DNA of 64,000 nt from Dyadobacter sp. NIV53 (GCF_019711195.1 NZ_CP081299.1:7474501-7538500), one strand, 5' to 3'. Counted from the stretch's first letter, positions 29,437 through 40,221 are shown. Numbers and translations: made by a program. The notes: a model not told the origin generated them from the letters alone.

Positions 29437-30891
29437 TTAATTATTTCCAAATTTTCTGCCGGGCCGAACATTTTTTCCGGTACGTTGCTGCAATTCGTCA
29501 CCCATATCTTCACGGGCTTCTTCTGCTATTTTTTCAAGTTCAGCTACGATCTGCGGATTTTGAGAATACACATCATATCGCTCACCAGGGTCACGACCAA
29601 GATTATAGAGTGCAGCCGGTATGGCGTTATTTTCAGATGTAGGGCCTGGCTGGCCATCTTTTCCAGGTAATGAACCTTCATAAATACGTCCCGGATGTGC
29701 AAAAATGAGTTTCCAGTTGTCCTTACGAACTGCTTCCAGGCTATTTTTCCGGTAGTAATACACAAAGTTTTCACGAGGTTTTTTGGTATCGTCACCTTTC
29801 AGCAGATCGACAAATTCAATTCCGTCAATTTTCTCTTTTGGCAATTTAGCACCTGTCAGTTTCACCAGCGTCGGGAGGATATCAATATTGGATAACAATT
29901 TGTTCGAAACCCTTCCGGCCGGTACCACACCCGGCCACCTGATAATTGCAGGAACGCGCTGTCCTCCTTCAAAAGAAGTCCCTTTTCCTTCACGGAACCC
30001 ACCGGATGAACCCGCATGGTCTCCATAATTCAGCCAGGGCCCATTGTCGCTGGTAAATATCACAATCGTATTGTCGTCCAGTCCCTGGTCTTTCAGCTCT
30101 TTCATAATTTGTCCAACTGACCAGTCCAGTTCCATCAGAACATCACCAAAAATACCATGCTCACTTTTTCCTTTAAAATTGGCACTTGCCGCCAGCGGAA
30201 CGTGCGGCATCGGTTCAGGAACATACAGGAAAAACGGTTTTTTCTTATTTTTCTTAATAAAAGAAACAGCCTTTTCCGTAACGGTTGGTGTAATCAGGCT
30301 GGCATCTTCCAGGTTTTTAATTTCTTTCACCTGTTTGTTTCCCTCAATCCAGAATAGGGGAGGATACTTTGCCTGTTTCTGCCAGGGATGAAGCGGCCAC
30401 ATATCGTGAGAATACGGAACACCATAATATTCATCGAAACCCTGTTTTAAAGGAAGAAAAATAGAATCACTTCCCAAATGCCACTTGCCAAATATGCCGG
30501 TAGCATAACCGTTTGCTTTTAATAATTCTGCAATGGTTTCCTCTTTCGGATCAAGTCCAAGCCCCTGATTTGGCCCGAATGCCCCGGCTACACCTAGGCG
30601 GTTTGGATAACAGCCGGTGAGCAGTGCGACGCGGGAAGCGCTGCATACAGCCTGAGCTGCCATAAAATTGGTGAAACGTGTTCCTTCTGCTGCAAGTTTG
30701 TCTATGTTCGGCGTTTTGTAACCCAATGCACCTGTTACCGACAAATCGCCATAGCCCATATCATCAATAAAAAACAAAACAATATTGGGCGTTTTGGATA
30801 TGGGTTTAGGAGCCAATGCTGCCATAAAAACAGCAAAGCCCAAAACAAAAACGGATAAAATTACGAACCTTATTTTTTTTATAATCAACAT
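29437..30891 (-). CDS. Type I sulfatase (arylsulfatase family)
   Basis: 484 residues. An N-terminal hydrophobic segment (to about 27) directs export. NIVLFFIDDMGYGD carries metal-binding aspartates (D43, D44), and C83 in CSASR matches the CxSxR motif that formylglycine-generating enzyme converts to the catalytic formylglycine. FGKWHLG and TSDNGPW are further sulfatase signatures, so the active site looks complete. It removes sulfate esters, and its place one base after susD makes a sulfated glycan the likely substrate of the operon. The subfamily, and hence the sugar, cannot be assigned by eye. Cysteine-type maturation needs an enzyme not present in this window. Confidence 0.93.
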   Translation of the reverse strand: MLIIKKIRFVILSVFVLGFAVFMAALAPKPISKTPNIVLFFIDDMGYGDLSVTGALGYKTPNIDKLAAEGTRFTNFMAAQAVCSASRVALLTGCYPNRLGVAGAFGPNQGLGLDPKEETIAELLKANGYATGIFGKWHLGSDSIFLPLKQGFDEYYGVPYSHDMWPLHPWQKQAKYPPLFWIEGNKQVKEIKNLEDASLITPTVTEKAVSFIKKNKKKPFFLYVPEPMPHVPLAASANFKGKSEHGIFGDVLMELDWSVGQIMKELKDQGLDDNTIVIFTSDNGPWLNYGDHAGSSGGFREGKGTSFEGGQRVPAIIRWPGVVPAGRVSNKLLSNIDILPTLVKLTGAKLPKEKIDGIEFVDLLKGDDTKKPRENFVYYYRKNSLEAVRKDNWKLIFAHPGRIYEGSLPGKDGQPGPTSENNAIPAALYNLGRDPGERYDVYSQNPQIVAELEKIAEEAREDMGDELQQRTGKNVRPGRKFGNN

Positions 30892-30892
30892 G

Positions 30893-32485
30893 TTACCAAC
30901 CTGGATTTTGCGTTAATGATGGATTTAAATCTCTTTCTTTTTGAGGAACAGGCCATAAATAATGGCGGCTCACATCGAATGTTTTGTTCACTGCAATTAC
31001 CTCAACGGTTTTAAGTGCACCCGAAGCATCCTTATAGGTAATACCGTAAACAGGTCCCGGAATTACTTTTTCAGCCGTTTTCCAGCGACGGATATCAAAC
31101 AAATGCTGCCCTTCAAATGCCAGTTCAACGGTTCTTTCCCTGCGGACAATTGTTCTGAGCTCTGCTTGTGACATACTGGTTACAGAAGGTTGTTTTACGT
31201 CACTTCTACCATTTCTTACCAGATTTATTGCAGCCAGCACGCTTGCATCAACCTGGCCCAATTCAATTTTGGCTTCAGCATATGTCAGTAAAATTTCAGC
31301 GTATCGAAGCAAAATAATGTTGATACCACTATTTGCCGGATTGGCATAATCCTCGGCAATAATGTATTTTTTGATATTAAATCCGGTTGTAGAGGCAATG
31401 TAAGTACTTCCGATAGCATCGGCCGTTCCACTGGTCGGCTGTGGCTGGAATGTAATTCCGCTTGGTAAAATATCGCCCTGAAGGAAAACAGAATATTTCA
31501 ACCTGGAATCCCTATTAACGTAAGGTGTTGCCGGATTATAACCGCTGGCAGCATCCGTAATCAGTTTGCCGTCCAGTGTTTCGTACATGTCAACGAGCGC
31601 TTTGGTAGGAACGTAACTGCTCTGGCTGTTTTTCTGGCTGTAAGGTGCCAAAAGTGGAAAAACGTTGATGGGATAATTGTCCTTAATAAATTGCCTGTCA
31701 AATAATACTTCCTTATTATTTTCAGCTGCATAACTGAACAGTTTTTCATAAGATTCATATAAACCGTATATCCCTGACTTTATGACTTTGTCAGCTGTTT
31801 CTGCCGCTTTCTGGTAACGGCCTGCATACAGACTGGCTCTTGCCGCCAGTCCCAGTGCGGTTCCCTGCGTCACTCTGCCTTTATCTGCTGCGGTGTAAGT
31901 TGCGGGCAAAAGTGAGGCTGCTTCGTTCAGTTCTGTGTCAATAAAATCCCAGATTTCTGCAACCGGTGTTTTTACCAAAGCCCTTCCTTCATCGATTGTG
32001 ATGGAAGAAGTTACCAGCGGAACATCGCCATAAAATCCAGCGAGTTTAATATATTGATAGGCGCGTAAAACTTTCGCTTCACCTTTGAGCTGGTTGATAA
32101 GGGCTGTATTCGTTGAAGGGATTTTGTCTACGTTTTCAAGGAAATAGGAGGTCGCACGGATTCCTCTGTATGCGCGTTTCCATTCACCGTATATTTTCGA
32201 ACTTGTCCCGTCGTAAGTTCCGAGTTCAACATACGCCTGTACATCAAAATTCTGGTTGGTGTGCGCAATGTCCGTTAGTGCATCCCAGGTAATAATATTT
32301 GTACTGTCCAGATCCGTGTATAATCCATTCACCGCCAATTTTGCATCCTGCTCTGTTTTCCAGAACATATCCACGTTTAATCTGTCGTTCGGCACAGTTT
32401 CTAAAAGGTCATTATCGCAGGAAATCAGTAAGCCTGATGAGATTGCAAGCGACAGTGTTATATATTTTAATGTATTCATTTTCAT
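30893..32485 (-). CDS. susD: SusD/RagB-family lipoprotein, second pair
   Basis: 530 residues from ATG 32485 (MKMNTLKYITLS). A longer in-frame reading to 32605 would overlap susC and precede the signal peptide, so it is rejected. The signal ends at C23 (LLISC) followed by DNDLLE. The SusD pattern is present: AKVLRAYQYIKLAGFYGDVPLV, RYAEILLTYAEAKIELG and the C-terminal RRERTVELAFEGQHLFDIRRW. It works as the lid of the adjacent SusC and sits 29 bases after it. The sulfatase start follows one base after its stop, so all three genes form one operon. Confidence 0.95.
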   Translation of the reverse strand: MKMNTLKYITLSLAISSGLLISCDNDLLETVPNDRLNVDMFWKTEQDAKLAVNGLYTDLDSTNIITWDALTDIAHTNQNFDVQAYVELGTYDGTSSKIYGEWKRAYRGIRATSYFLENVDKIPSTNTALINQLKGEAKVLRAYQYIKLAGFYGDVPLVTSSITIDEGRALVKTPVAEIWDFIDTELNEAASLLPATYTAADKGRVTQGTALGLAARASLYAGRYQKAAETADKVIKSGIYGLYESYEKLFSYAAENNKEVLFDRQFIKDNYPINVFPLLAPYSQKNSQSSYVPTKALVDMYETLDGKLITDAASGYNPATPYVNRDSRLKYSVFLQGDILPSGITFQPQPTSGTADAIGSTYIASTTGFNIKKYIIAEDYANPANSGINIILLRYAEILLTYAEAKIELGQVDASVLAAINLVRNGRSDVKQPSVTSMSQAELRTIVRRERTVELAFEGQHLFDIRRWKTAEKVIPGPVYGITYKDASGALKTVEVIAVNKTFDVSRHYLWPVPQKERDLNPSLTQNPGW

Positions 32486-32514
32486 GATTTTCAGGTCAAT
32501 AGTGTTAATGATGA

Positions 32515-35500
32515 TCAGAATTGCAGATTCAAACCGGCTGTGTACAAGGCAGTTTGAGGATAATATACGGCACGTCCGGAAGGTGCTTCCGGATCCAGGT
32601 TCCACTCATTCAGTTTTGAGATCGTGAAGATGTTGGTCGCTGAAATATAAACCCTGACTCTGCTCAAATGTATTTTCTGAGTCAGAAGTGTCGGTACATT
32701 ATAAGCAAGCTGCACATTTTTCAGCCGCAGGTAAGAACCGTTCAGGATCAGACGATCCGAAGTAGCCACATTTCTCAAATCGTATTTGACCGGGCGTGGA
32801 AAACGGGCATCGGTGTTCTCAGGAGTCCAGTAATTATTGGTATAAATTTCGTGCGTAAAACCTTCCTGATTTCCCATTTCTGCCAAAGCCCCAGCCAGGC
32901 GTGAATCCACTTTTGCTGCACCCTGGAAAAGAATATTCAGGTCAAAATTCCTGTAGGAAAAATCCGCGTTAAAACCATAAGTGTATTTTGGAAAAGAATT
33001 TCCAATGGCTGTCATGTCATTTGCATCAATTTTCCCATCATTGTTCAGGTCCACATACTTAACATCTCCTGGTTTTGTATTAGCAGCGTAAGTCGCTTTG
33101 TATTCCGTAATTTCCTGCTGCGACTGGAACAATCCGTCTGTTTTATAACCCCATAGTGTATTGATAGGCAATCCTTTTTTAATAATATATCGCGGATCAA
33201 TATCCGAACCGGTGATATAAGGTCCCGTTCCTTTCAAATCCGTTACCATGTTTTGGTTGATGCTTAAATTACCACCCACGTTATACCTGAAACCTGAGGC
33301 ACCCGGCGTACCGCGGTAATTCAGACTGAATTCCCAGCCTTTATTCTGAACAGAACCTGCATTTTGCGGTGGTGCAGTTAAACCAATTGTTGCCGGAATA
33401 TCCAGGTTCAGCAAAATATCATCGGTTTGTTTGTTGTAATAATCGACAGTCAGGTTTAGTTTTTTACCAAGAAAAGATGCATCCAGGCCTAAATCCAGCT
33501 GTGTTGTTGATTCCCATCCCAGGTTCGTATTTGCCAGTGTATTCTGGAGATAACCCTGCACCGGCGATCCGCCGAAGCTATAACCATTGGCAGTCAGTGC
33601 AGCATAATAACTGTACAGATCAACCGATTGATTTCCGGTTATACCCCAGGAGCCTCTGAACTTCAAATCGTTTACCGTATTTTCAAGTCCCTGCCAGAAA
33701 TTTTCTTTTGAGATTCTCCATCCAGCAGAGAAAGAAGGAAAAAAGCTGTATTGTTTTGCACCAGTGAATTTGGAAGAACCGTCATAACGGCCGTTTACCT
33801 CAACCAGATATTTTCCGTTGTAATCATAATTTACCCTGCCAAAAAAGGATCTCAGGCCGTAAACTGCGTCCCGCCCGGAATTTGTTTTTGTGCCGTCGTT
33901 AGCTCCCTGGCCAATTGAACCGATATCATTGTTGTAAAAACGCTCGCGGTAAGCCGATAAAAATGTTTGCGTATTGCCGATCTGGGAATAACCAACGAGC
34001 GCTTTCAGATTATGGCTGCCAAAACTTTTTTCATAAGTCAGCAGATTGTTGATCGTATACTCACGTAGGTTATTACGGACCTCGGTCAGACTGTTGTTTG
34101 CAATAGTTTTGGTAATATTCGTGTTCTTATCTGTATTGACGTAAGAATTTGTGTAGTTTTTTTGTTGTGTAAAAAGCCCGCGACCGGCGATTTGCGTGGA
34201 GAAAGTTAATCCGGTTGCAATCTCAAAATCTGCTTTTACAAAACCTGCGAGGTAGTCCATTTTTTGTAAAGATTGTCCGCCTATTTCCAGAAACATCAAA
34301 GGGTTATTTCCCTGCGTACTCAGGCCGTAAGTTCCGTCGGCATACTTGGGAACCGCCCAGAGTGATCCGTGGAAGAAATTGTTCAGCGGCGCATCCGGAT
34401 TGGTAGTTGGGCTTTCTGTACTGTTATAACGATAATTAATATCGGCACTCACACGAATTTTTTTAGAAACGTCATAATCTGTATTTAGCCTGAATTCGCC
34501 GATTTTGTTACCGAAATTCTTGATTACGCCATTTTGGTCCTGATAGCGGATACTGAGGCGGGTACGTAACACTTCGCCACCGCCGGCAATGGATAAACTG
34601 TGATTTTGCTGTGGTGCAGAACGTAATAAAGTTTCAAACCAGGTATTTGGCATCGGATATTTCTCGCGGTCTGTTGCATTGACATAAGCCTGTATGGACT
34701 CTTCCGTGAAACGCGCGGGAATTGCTGCACCTGCATTGGTGTACGCAGCAACCTGTTCGCGCATATAAGCTTCCAGCCCCATCATTTTAGGCACGTTATT
34801 CGATTTCTGGATTGCGTAATAGCCATGATAATCCACCTGGACTTTACTTCCTTTCGCTCTTTTTGTGGTTATCAGAACGACCCCGTTTGTTGCCCGTGAA
34901 CCATAAATGGCGGTGGAAGCAGCATCTTTTAAAACAGAAACGGATTCAATATCGTCCGGATTAATATCGCTTAATTGTTGTTCAATGCCATCAACGATAA
35001 TAAGTGCATCATTTTTCCCAAGATCATAACCGCTTGTACTGCTTCCGTTTATATTGAAAGTAGTAATGCCACGCACTCGGATCGTTGCATTCGACTTTCC
35101 GGGCGATCCACCCAGGTCTGTCACCGCAACACCAGGCATTAATCCCTGAAAGGATTGCTGGATATTGGAAACAGGCCTGCGGGCTACGTCTTCACCCGTG
35201 ATGGTAGATACGGAATTCGTAAGACTGTTCCTTTTTTGAGTGCCATAACCAACTACAACCAGTTCGTCCAGCTGTTTTGTGTCGGCTTCAAGCCGGACGT
35301 CAACAATCGTTCTGCCTTTCAGCGGAGATTCCTGGGTAACGTACCCGATACCGGAGAAAACAAGAACTGCATCGGACGGAATACTCAATTCATATTTTCC
35401 GTCAGCGTCTGTAGATGTGCCGGTAACTGTGTTTTTTACAACGATATTAACACCTGGCAAACCGGTTTTATCGGTTGCTGATGTGACTGTTCCCTTTACC

Positions 35501-35601
35501 GTAACATTTTGGGAATAAGCTTGTAAGCTAAGAAAAATGAAGCCGGACAGGAAAACCCATTCCCGTAAATTCGGGATTGACCTGGATAAATTTTTTAACA
35601 T
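32515..35601 (-). CDS. susC: SusC/RagA-family TonB-dependent transporter, second pair
   Basis: 1028 residues. The signal peptide (ends LQAYSQ) is followed by a carboxypeptidase-regulatory-like domain (VTVKGTVTSATDKTGLPGVNIVV), the LDELVVVGYGTQKR motif, and a plug domain with IESVSVLKDAASTAIYGSRATNGVVLITTK. The rest is a beta-barrel ending in an aromatic strand (YTAGLNLQF). It imports the glycan that its SusD binds. First gene of the susC-susD-sulfatase operon. No hybrid regulator or ECF sigma/anti-sigma pair lies beside it, so its control is not visible here. Confidence 0.95.
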   Translation of the reverse strand: MLKNLSRSIPNLREWVFLSGFIFLSLQAYSQNVTVKGTVTSATDKTGLPGVNIVVKNTVTGTSTDADGKYELSIPSDAVLVFSGIGYVTQESPLKGRTIVDVRLEADTKQLDELVVVGYGTQKRNSLTNSVSTITGEDVARRPVSNIQQSFQGLMPGVAVTDLGGSPGKSNATIRVRGITTFNINGSSTSGYDLGKNDALIIVDGIEQQLSDINPDDIESVSVLKDAASTAIYGSRATNGVVLITTKRAKGSKVQVDYHGYYAIQKSNNVPKMMGLEAYMREQVAAYTNAGAAIPARFTEESIQAYVNATDREKYPMPNTWFETLLRSAPQQNHSLSIAGGGEVLRTRLSIRYQDQNGVIKNFGNKIGEFRLNTDYDVSKKIRVSADINYRYNSTESPTTNPDAPLNNFFHGSLWAVPKYADGTYGLSTQGNNPLMFLEIGGQSLQKMDYLAGFVKADFEIATGLTFSTQIAGRGLFTQQKNYTNSYVNTDKNTNITKTIANNSLTEVRNNLREYTINNLLTYEKSFGSHNLKALVGYSQIGNTQTFLSAYRERFYNNDIGSIGQGANDGTKTNSGRDAVYGLRSFFGRVNYDYNGKYLVEVNGRYDGSSKFTGAKQYSFFPSFSAGWRISKENFWQGLENTVNDLKFRGSWGITGNQSVDLYSYYAALTANGYSFGGSPVQGYLQNTLANTNLGWESTTQLDLGLDASFLGKKLNLTVDYYNKQTDDILLNLDIPATIGLTAPPQNAGSVQNKGWEFSLNYRGTPGASGFRYNVGGNLSINQNMVTDLKGTGPYITGSDIDPRYIIKKGLPINTLWGYKTDGLFQSQQEITEYKATYAANTKPGDVKYVDLNNDGKIDANDMTAIGNSFPKYTYGFNADFSYRNFDLNILFQGAAKVDSRLAGALAEMGNQEGFTHEIYTNNYWTPENTDARFPRPVKYDLRNVATSDRLILNGSYLRLKNVQLAYNVPTLLTQKIHLSRVRVYISATNIFTISKLNEWNLDPEAPSGRAVYYPQTALYTAGLNLQF

Positions 35602-36317
35602 GTTTTTGACTTGGATTAAAATTAATAGGTATGGTTTTAAATAAAAACCGGATGAAATTTTTCACTCAGGCAAACCTGCGGAACCTCATTAATTATGGTT
35701 TTGAGTTGTACCTGTGAAAGATCAAAGCAAAGGTTTTAGATCAATAAAAAGGAAAGCTGTATTTTAACAACAGTAAAAACCTGAATGGGAAGAATGAAGC
35801 GGAAACAACAGAAGAGGACTCGTTCGGATCGAAATAATAGCGGCTAATTTCATAACGTTAAAAAGTTTGGTGGTTACCTGAATATTAAATCTCATAGACT
35901 ATATAATCTATTTAACTTATAGACAAAGTAAATTGTATATTCAGTAATTACCAACGGGATGACGTACCAATTGTAAAATTCGGTGTGATTTTGCGGTATA
36001 TTAATATTAAAAGTGCAAATCGTATTATTATCTGATACAGAACCAAAATTGGGTGTCACTTTATTTAAGTAAGTTGACACATTTAATTCTGAATATTTTT
36101 GATGTTTCGAGATAACTATAAAAATAGGCCAGATTGCATCATGGCCTTAATAAAGCAGTAAGTCAATTAGGATAACTCATTTGATGCACATATTTAAGGT
36201 CAAAAATTCTTTCCATTACCTTTTTTCCCGACAATTACATATTCCATTTTTTTAAAAAGTATGTATTTTTAATGTTAAAATAGTAAATAAACAATATTGA
36301 CTTAACGATCAACGCTT
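35602..36317. other. 716-base divergent intergenic region
   Basis: It separates the susC operon (leftward) from ELWxxDGT gene 3 (rightward). AT-rich. CAAAGCAA at 35723-35730 is one mismatch from a minus-strand -7 element but has no partner. The last dozen bases before ATG 36318 are shared with the leader of ELWxxDGT gene 4. No convincing ORF: a 62-codon frame at 35892-36080 lacks coding character. Regulatory sites for both genes should lie here. Confidence 0.45.
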
Positions 36318-39300
36318 ATGAAAAGACATCTGCTGTGGCTGGCATTTTCGTTGATGATCATGCCTCACATTTTAAAAGCACAAACCATTGACCTGGTTAA
36401 GGATATCAATGTGACCGGGCCGGGTACTGGCGTAATTATGGGAGAAAGAGCTGCTGCCGGTAACATGCTCTTTTTTCTAGGCAGCGATTCTGCCCACGAA
36501 AGACAGCTTTGGAGGAGCGATGGGACTTTAGGGGGTACAAGAATGTTAACAGATATATCTTATGATTTAAGTTATCCGCCTCAAGGGCTGTTTACCGCTA
36601 ATGGACTTGCCTTTTGCCAGTTTCAATACAATAAACGTTTTTGGCTGTTTAGAAGTGACGGGACTACTGCTGGCACTTTTCCTCTTGTCGAGTTGCCATT
36701 TGGTCTGCCTGATGGTCATTCAGTCCTTGAGGCCAATGGCAGTGTATATTTTTCCAATGCCGGTCCGGACGGCAGCAGGCAGCTCTGGAAAACGGACGGA
36801 ACAGTGGCCGGGACAACCATGGTCAAAGAAGTGGTGCCCACAGGAAGCAATTCAGTTGGTCCGCTTGACCTCTTTAATTTCAACAGTATCCTGTATTTTC
36901 TTATAGGTGTGGGAAATGAAAATGGAAGTACAGATTACCAGCTGTGGAAAAGTGATGGAACAACGGCAGGCACCGTTCCCGGACCAGCTATGCTCGGCCG
37001 TTTCAGGCCGGCATCAGTAAACGGGTATATGTACTTTTCTGAAAATAATTCTTTAAAGCGTACTGATGGCAACACGGTCACTACCATCAAAAGCTTTTCT
37101 TATGCAGGTGACCCCGTAGTGGTCGGTGCAACTTTATATTTCTCAGCTCAGGATGGTACTACAGGTACCGAGCTTTGGAAATCCAACGGTACAACTGCCG
37201 GAACTGTTCTGGTGAAAGATATTAATCCGGGCACCAACGCCTTCTCCATGCCACATAACCTGATTAATGTAAACGGGACTTTATTTTTCGCTGCCCTTTC
37301 TGGTATGGCTGGTGATACTTCGGGTTACAGACTCTGGAAAAGTAACGGAACCACTGCCGGTACGGAAATGATAATACCCAGTGCCTGGAACGTGAATGAA
37401 GTTATTGCAGTAGGCAACCAGGTCGCTTTCAGTGGAAGGGACCCGCTGGATGCATCAAAAATCTGGGTAACAGACGGCACCAATGCCGGCACGAAGGTCC
37501 TGGCTGATTTCTTTGGCAACCTGCTGATCAATGTCGGCGGCACTTTGTTTTTCAGACAATTTGAACCTACTATAAGGCGGGTCTTTAAAAGCAATCTGAC
37601 CCCGGAAGGTACAGTGCCTGTCTCACCTTGGTCAGGTCCGGGTTCGGAGCCACACGATATATTTGACCTGGACGGCACCGGTTATTTTGCAGCCAATGAC
37701 GGGACCAATACACGTGAGCTCTGGAAGACTGATAAGTCAACCGGCGGTACAGTACTCATAAAGGATTTTCTGATAGGTACATTTTCGCTGTACCCAGAAC
37801 AATTTACCAATGTAAACGGAACATTGTATTTTGTTTCCAATGACGGGATGATATGGAAAAGCAACGGTACCCCGGAAGGCACGGTACTGGTTAAAAATAT
37901 GGTACAAATGCATCCCTATCATAAGACCACCGGCCTGATCGGATTGGGCAATACACTCTTCTTTTTTGTATATAATGCGGGTGCTGAAAAACTCGAGCTA
38001 TGGAAGAGCGACGGGACATCGGCCGGAACTGTGCACATCAAAACCTTTTCAAAAACCAATTTGCCGGACTGCATTAAATCGGTTGTATTAAACGGATTGT
38101 TATATTTTCTTGCCTGGGACGGGATAAACAGTTATGAATTGTGGAAAAGCAATGGAACAGCGGCTGGAACGTCACTGGTTAAAGATATCTCCGAGAGAGG
38201 AGGAGCTATCGGTTCACCGCTAATTTTGAACAATAATATTTATTATATTCTCGGAAGTCCCGACGAAAACTCGACACAGTTGCTGGTTAAAAGCGATGGG
38301 ACTGCCAAAGGTACCAATGTCATCAAAACTCGGTATCCGGATGATGAATTTATTTATACTTCAGATCTATTCACAGCTGGTAACCTGGTCTATTTCGATG
38401 TTTTCAGTTCCAGTCAGGAAAAGGAGTTATTATGGAGAACGGACGGTACGGAAGCAGGAACTTTCCGGCTAGCCGATTTTGATTTTGTGGGCAATCTTCC
38501 TAACATCCGTCACAAAACAAACGTTGGTGGAAAATTGTTTTTTGTACCCTACGACGATGAGACAGGCGAACAGCTATGGGTAAGTGACGGCACACCTTCC
38601 GGAACGCACATGGTGAAAAGGATTGGCAGCGGAATGGATAAAATAACCATCAGCCATTCAGCTGCCGTGGGAAACGTTTTTTACTTTACACCCAATCATC
38701 CGGCAACCGGAACAGAATTGTGGAGAAGCGACGGCACAAGTGAAGGCACTTATCTGGTTTATGACCTTACTTCGGGCAGAAGCGGTACCCGCTTTTTTGA
38801 TCTGGCCAATGTGGGAGGTACGCTGCTGATCTCTGCGGATGCAGGCAAAATTGGTGCTGAACTCTACAGATACCAGCCAGCTATGACAGCGCTGCGTATC
38901 AATTCCGGCGGTGCTGCCTTTGCCGCCTCAGGTAACCGTCCGTTCAGCACAGACCAGTATTTCAGCGGAGCTACCCGGATCTCTAATGCCGCAGGCGGGG
39001 ATATTTTGAACACAACAGATGACCAGCTCTTCAAGGAACAGCGCACGGGTCCGGCATTCAGCTACAACCTTCCTGTCAGCAACGGGCCGATGCAGGTCGT
39101 ACTGCATTTTGCCGAGATCTACTGGGGTGTTCCAGGCCGGGGCGGATCAAACGGAACAGGAAAACGACGCTTTCATGTCGATATTGAAGGCAGCAGGAAA
39201 TTAAAAAATTATGACATTTTCAGTGCTGCGGGCGGTGCGATGCGTGCCCAAACGGAAAGCTTTATGGTCAACGTCACGGACGGCATCCTGAACATTGATT

Positions 39301-40169
39301 TTCTTGCAGGTACAGCCGATCAGCCCATGATTGCCGCCATTGAAGTATTACCGGTGCAGGTGGATCTTGGCCCGCTTGCAGATGCATTTGTACGCAACAA
39401 ACCCAATGACAATACCAGTTATGGAACAGCCGAAACACTACAGATAAAAGCCGGAAGCCTGCCTGCCTATCAGCGGAATACCTATCTGAAATTCCCGCTT
39501 AATGGAATCAGCGAGGTCAGTTCGGCGAAACTCCGCCTGTACGGTTCCAATGTGCAGAGCGGGGAAAATACCAGCGTTGCAGCTTATGGTGTCAGTGATG
39601 ATTCGTGGATAGAAACGGACATTACGTGGAATAACGCACCTGTTTTCTCAGGAAGTGCACTGGGCTCAGTGAATGTAAACGGCAGCGCCGAATATTACGA
39701 GATTGATGTAACGCCCTTTATAAAATCTGAGCTGGCAGGTGACAAGGTCGCAAGTCTTGTTCTGACCAACCCGGACAATCAGAACGCCCGGCTGATATTC
39801 AACAGCCGTGAGAGTAAAGCCAACCGGCCGCAGCTTATCATCCGGTCTTTGTCATCGCCGACTGCGAGAATGGGGGAAGAAGCAGATTTTGTGATAGCTG
39901 AAAATGAGCCGGAAGTTTCTGGAATTTATCCCAATCCGGTTACCGGAAAACACTTTTCGGTCAAAGTTTCTGAACGGCACAAAGGCGATATAACATTAAG
40001 TTTGATCAACAAAACAGGAGCGTCCCTGCTTATCCGGAATATAACAGCCAATGCAATACCGGTTGTTGAAATGGACGTTTCAGGATCACAATTACCAGCC
40101 GGCGCCTATTTATTTAAGATTGAATCTATGGCACACAAAGAAGTACTAAAATTACTGGTCTCAGAATAG
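36318..40169 (+). CDS. ELWxxDGT-repeat secreted protein 3 (malectin, DNRLRE, T9SS tail)
   Basis: 1283 residues, uninterrupted. Signal peptide MKRHLLWLAFSL...LKAQ. Sixteen ELWxxDGTxxGT-type units fill about residues 30-850; unit 8 is degenerate (SNLTPEGT), at the same place as in paralogs 1 and 4. Then follow a malectin-like domain (LRINSGGAAF ... VVLHFAEIYWGVPG), a DNRLRE/CBM96-like domain (LGPLADAFVRN ... YLKFPLNG) and a T9SS type A tail (SGIYPNPVTGKHFSV ... AGAYLFKIES). It is probably secreted and attached to the surface through type IX secretion. Function unknown. It is the intact member of a tandem pair with gene 4, and a hairpin terminator lies between them. Confidence 0.92.
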   Translation: MKRHLLWLAFSLMIMPHILKAQTIDLVKDINVTGPGTGVIMGERAAAGNMLFFLGSDSAHERQLWRSDGTLGGTRMLTDISYDLSYPPQGLFTANGLAFCQFQYNKRFWLFRSDGTTAGTFPLVELPFGLPDGHSVLEANGSVYFSNAGPDGSRQLWKTDGTVAGTTMVKEVVPTGSNSVGPLDLFNFNSILYFLIGVGNENGSTDYQLWKSDGTTAGTVPGPAMLGRFRPASVNGYMYFSENNSLKRTDGNTVTTIKSFSYAGDPVVVGATLYFSAQDGTTGTELWKSNGTTAGTVLVKDINPGTNAFSMPHNLINVNGTLFFAALSGMAGDTSGYRLWKSNGTTAGTEMIIPSAWNVNEVIAVGNQVAFSGRDPLDASKIWVTDGTNAGTKVLADFFGNLLINVGGTLFFRQFEPTIRRVFKSNLTPEGTVPVSPWSGPGSEPHDIFDLDGTGYFAANDGTNTRELWKTDKSTGGTVLIKDFLIGTFSLYPEQFTNVNGTLYFVSNDGMIWKSNGTPEGTVLVKNMVQMHPYHKTTGLIGLGNTLFFFVYNAGAEKLELWKSDGTSAGTVHIKTFSKTNLPDCIKSVVLNGLLYFLAWDGINSYELWKSNGTAAGTSLVKDISERGGAIGSPLILNNNIYYILGSPDENSTQLLVKSDGTAKGTNVIKTRYPDDEFIYTSDLFTAGNLVYFDVFSSSQEKELLWRTDGTEAGTFRLADFDFVGNLPNIRHKTNVGGKLFFVPYDDETGEQLWVSDGTPSGTHMVKRIGSGMDKITISHSAAVGNVFYFTPNHPATGTELWRSDGTSEGTYLVYDLTSGRSGTRFFDLANVGGTLLISADAGKIGAELYRYQPAMTALRINSGGAAFAASGNRPFSTDQYFSGATRISNAAGGDILNTTDDQLFKEQRTGPAFSYNLPVSNGPMQVVLHFAEIYWGVPGRGGSNGTGKRRFHVDIEGSRKLKNYDIFSAAGGAMRAQTESFMVNVTDGILNIDFLAGTADQPMIAAIEVLPVQVDLGPLADAFVRNKPNDNTSYGTAETLQIKAGSLPAYQRNTYLKFPLNGISEVSSAKLRLYGSNVQSGENTSVAAYGVSDDSWIETDITWNNAPVFSGSALGSVNVNGSAEYYEIDVTPFIKSELAGDKVASLVLTNPDNQNARLIFNSRESKANRPQLIIRSLSSPTARMGEEADFVIAENEPEVSGIYPNPVTGKHFSVKVSERHKGDITLSLINKTGASLLIRNITANAIPVVEMDVSGSQLPAGAYLFKIESMAHKEVLKLLVSE

Positions 40170-40192
40170 CAATATCTTTAAGAAGCACTAGA

Positions 40193-40221
40193 ATAAAAGT
40201 CCTGGTAATCAGGACTTTTAT
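40193..40221 (+). terminator. Terminator after ELWxxDGT gene 3
   Basis: A perfect 12-base stem ATAAAAGTCCTG (40193-40204) / CAGGACTTTTAT (40210-40221) with a five-base loop and T4 within the 3' arm. Confidence 0.75.

Noticed and set aside
32486..32605. Longer SusD reading from 32605
   Set aside because: It would overlap the susC end by 91 bases and put 40 residues before the lipoprotein signal.
35892..36080. 62-codon ORF on the minus strand
   Set aside because: No coding pattern, no start context and no recognisable family; an AT-rich chance frame.
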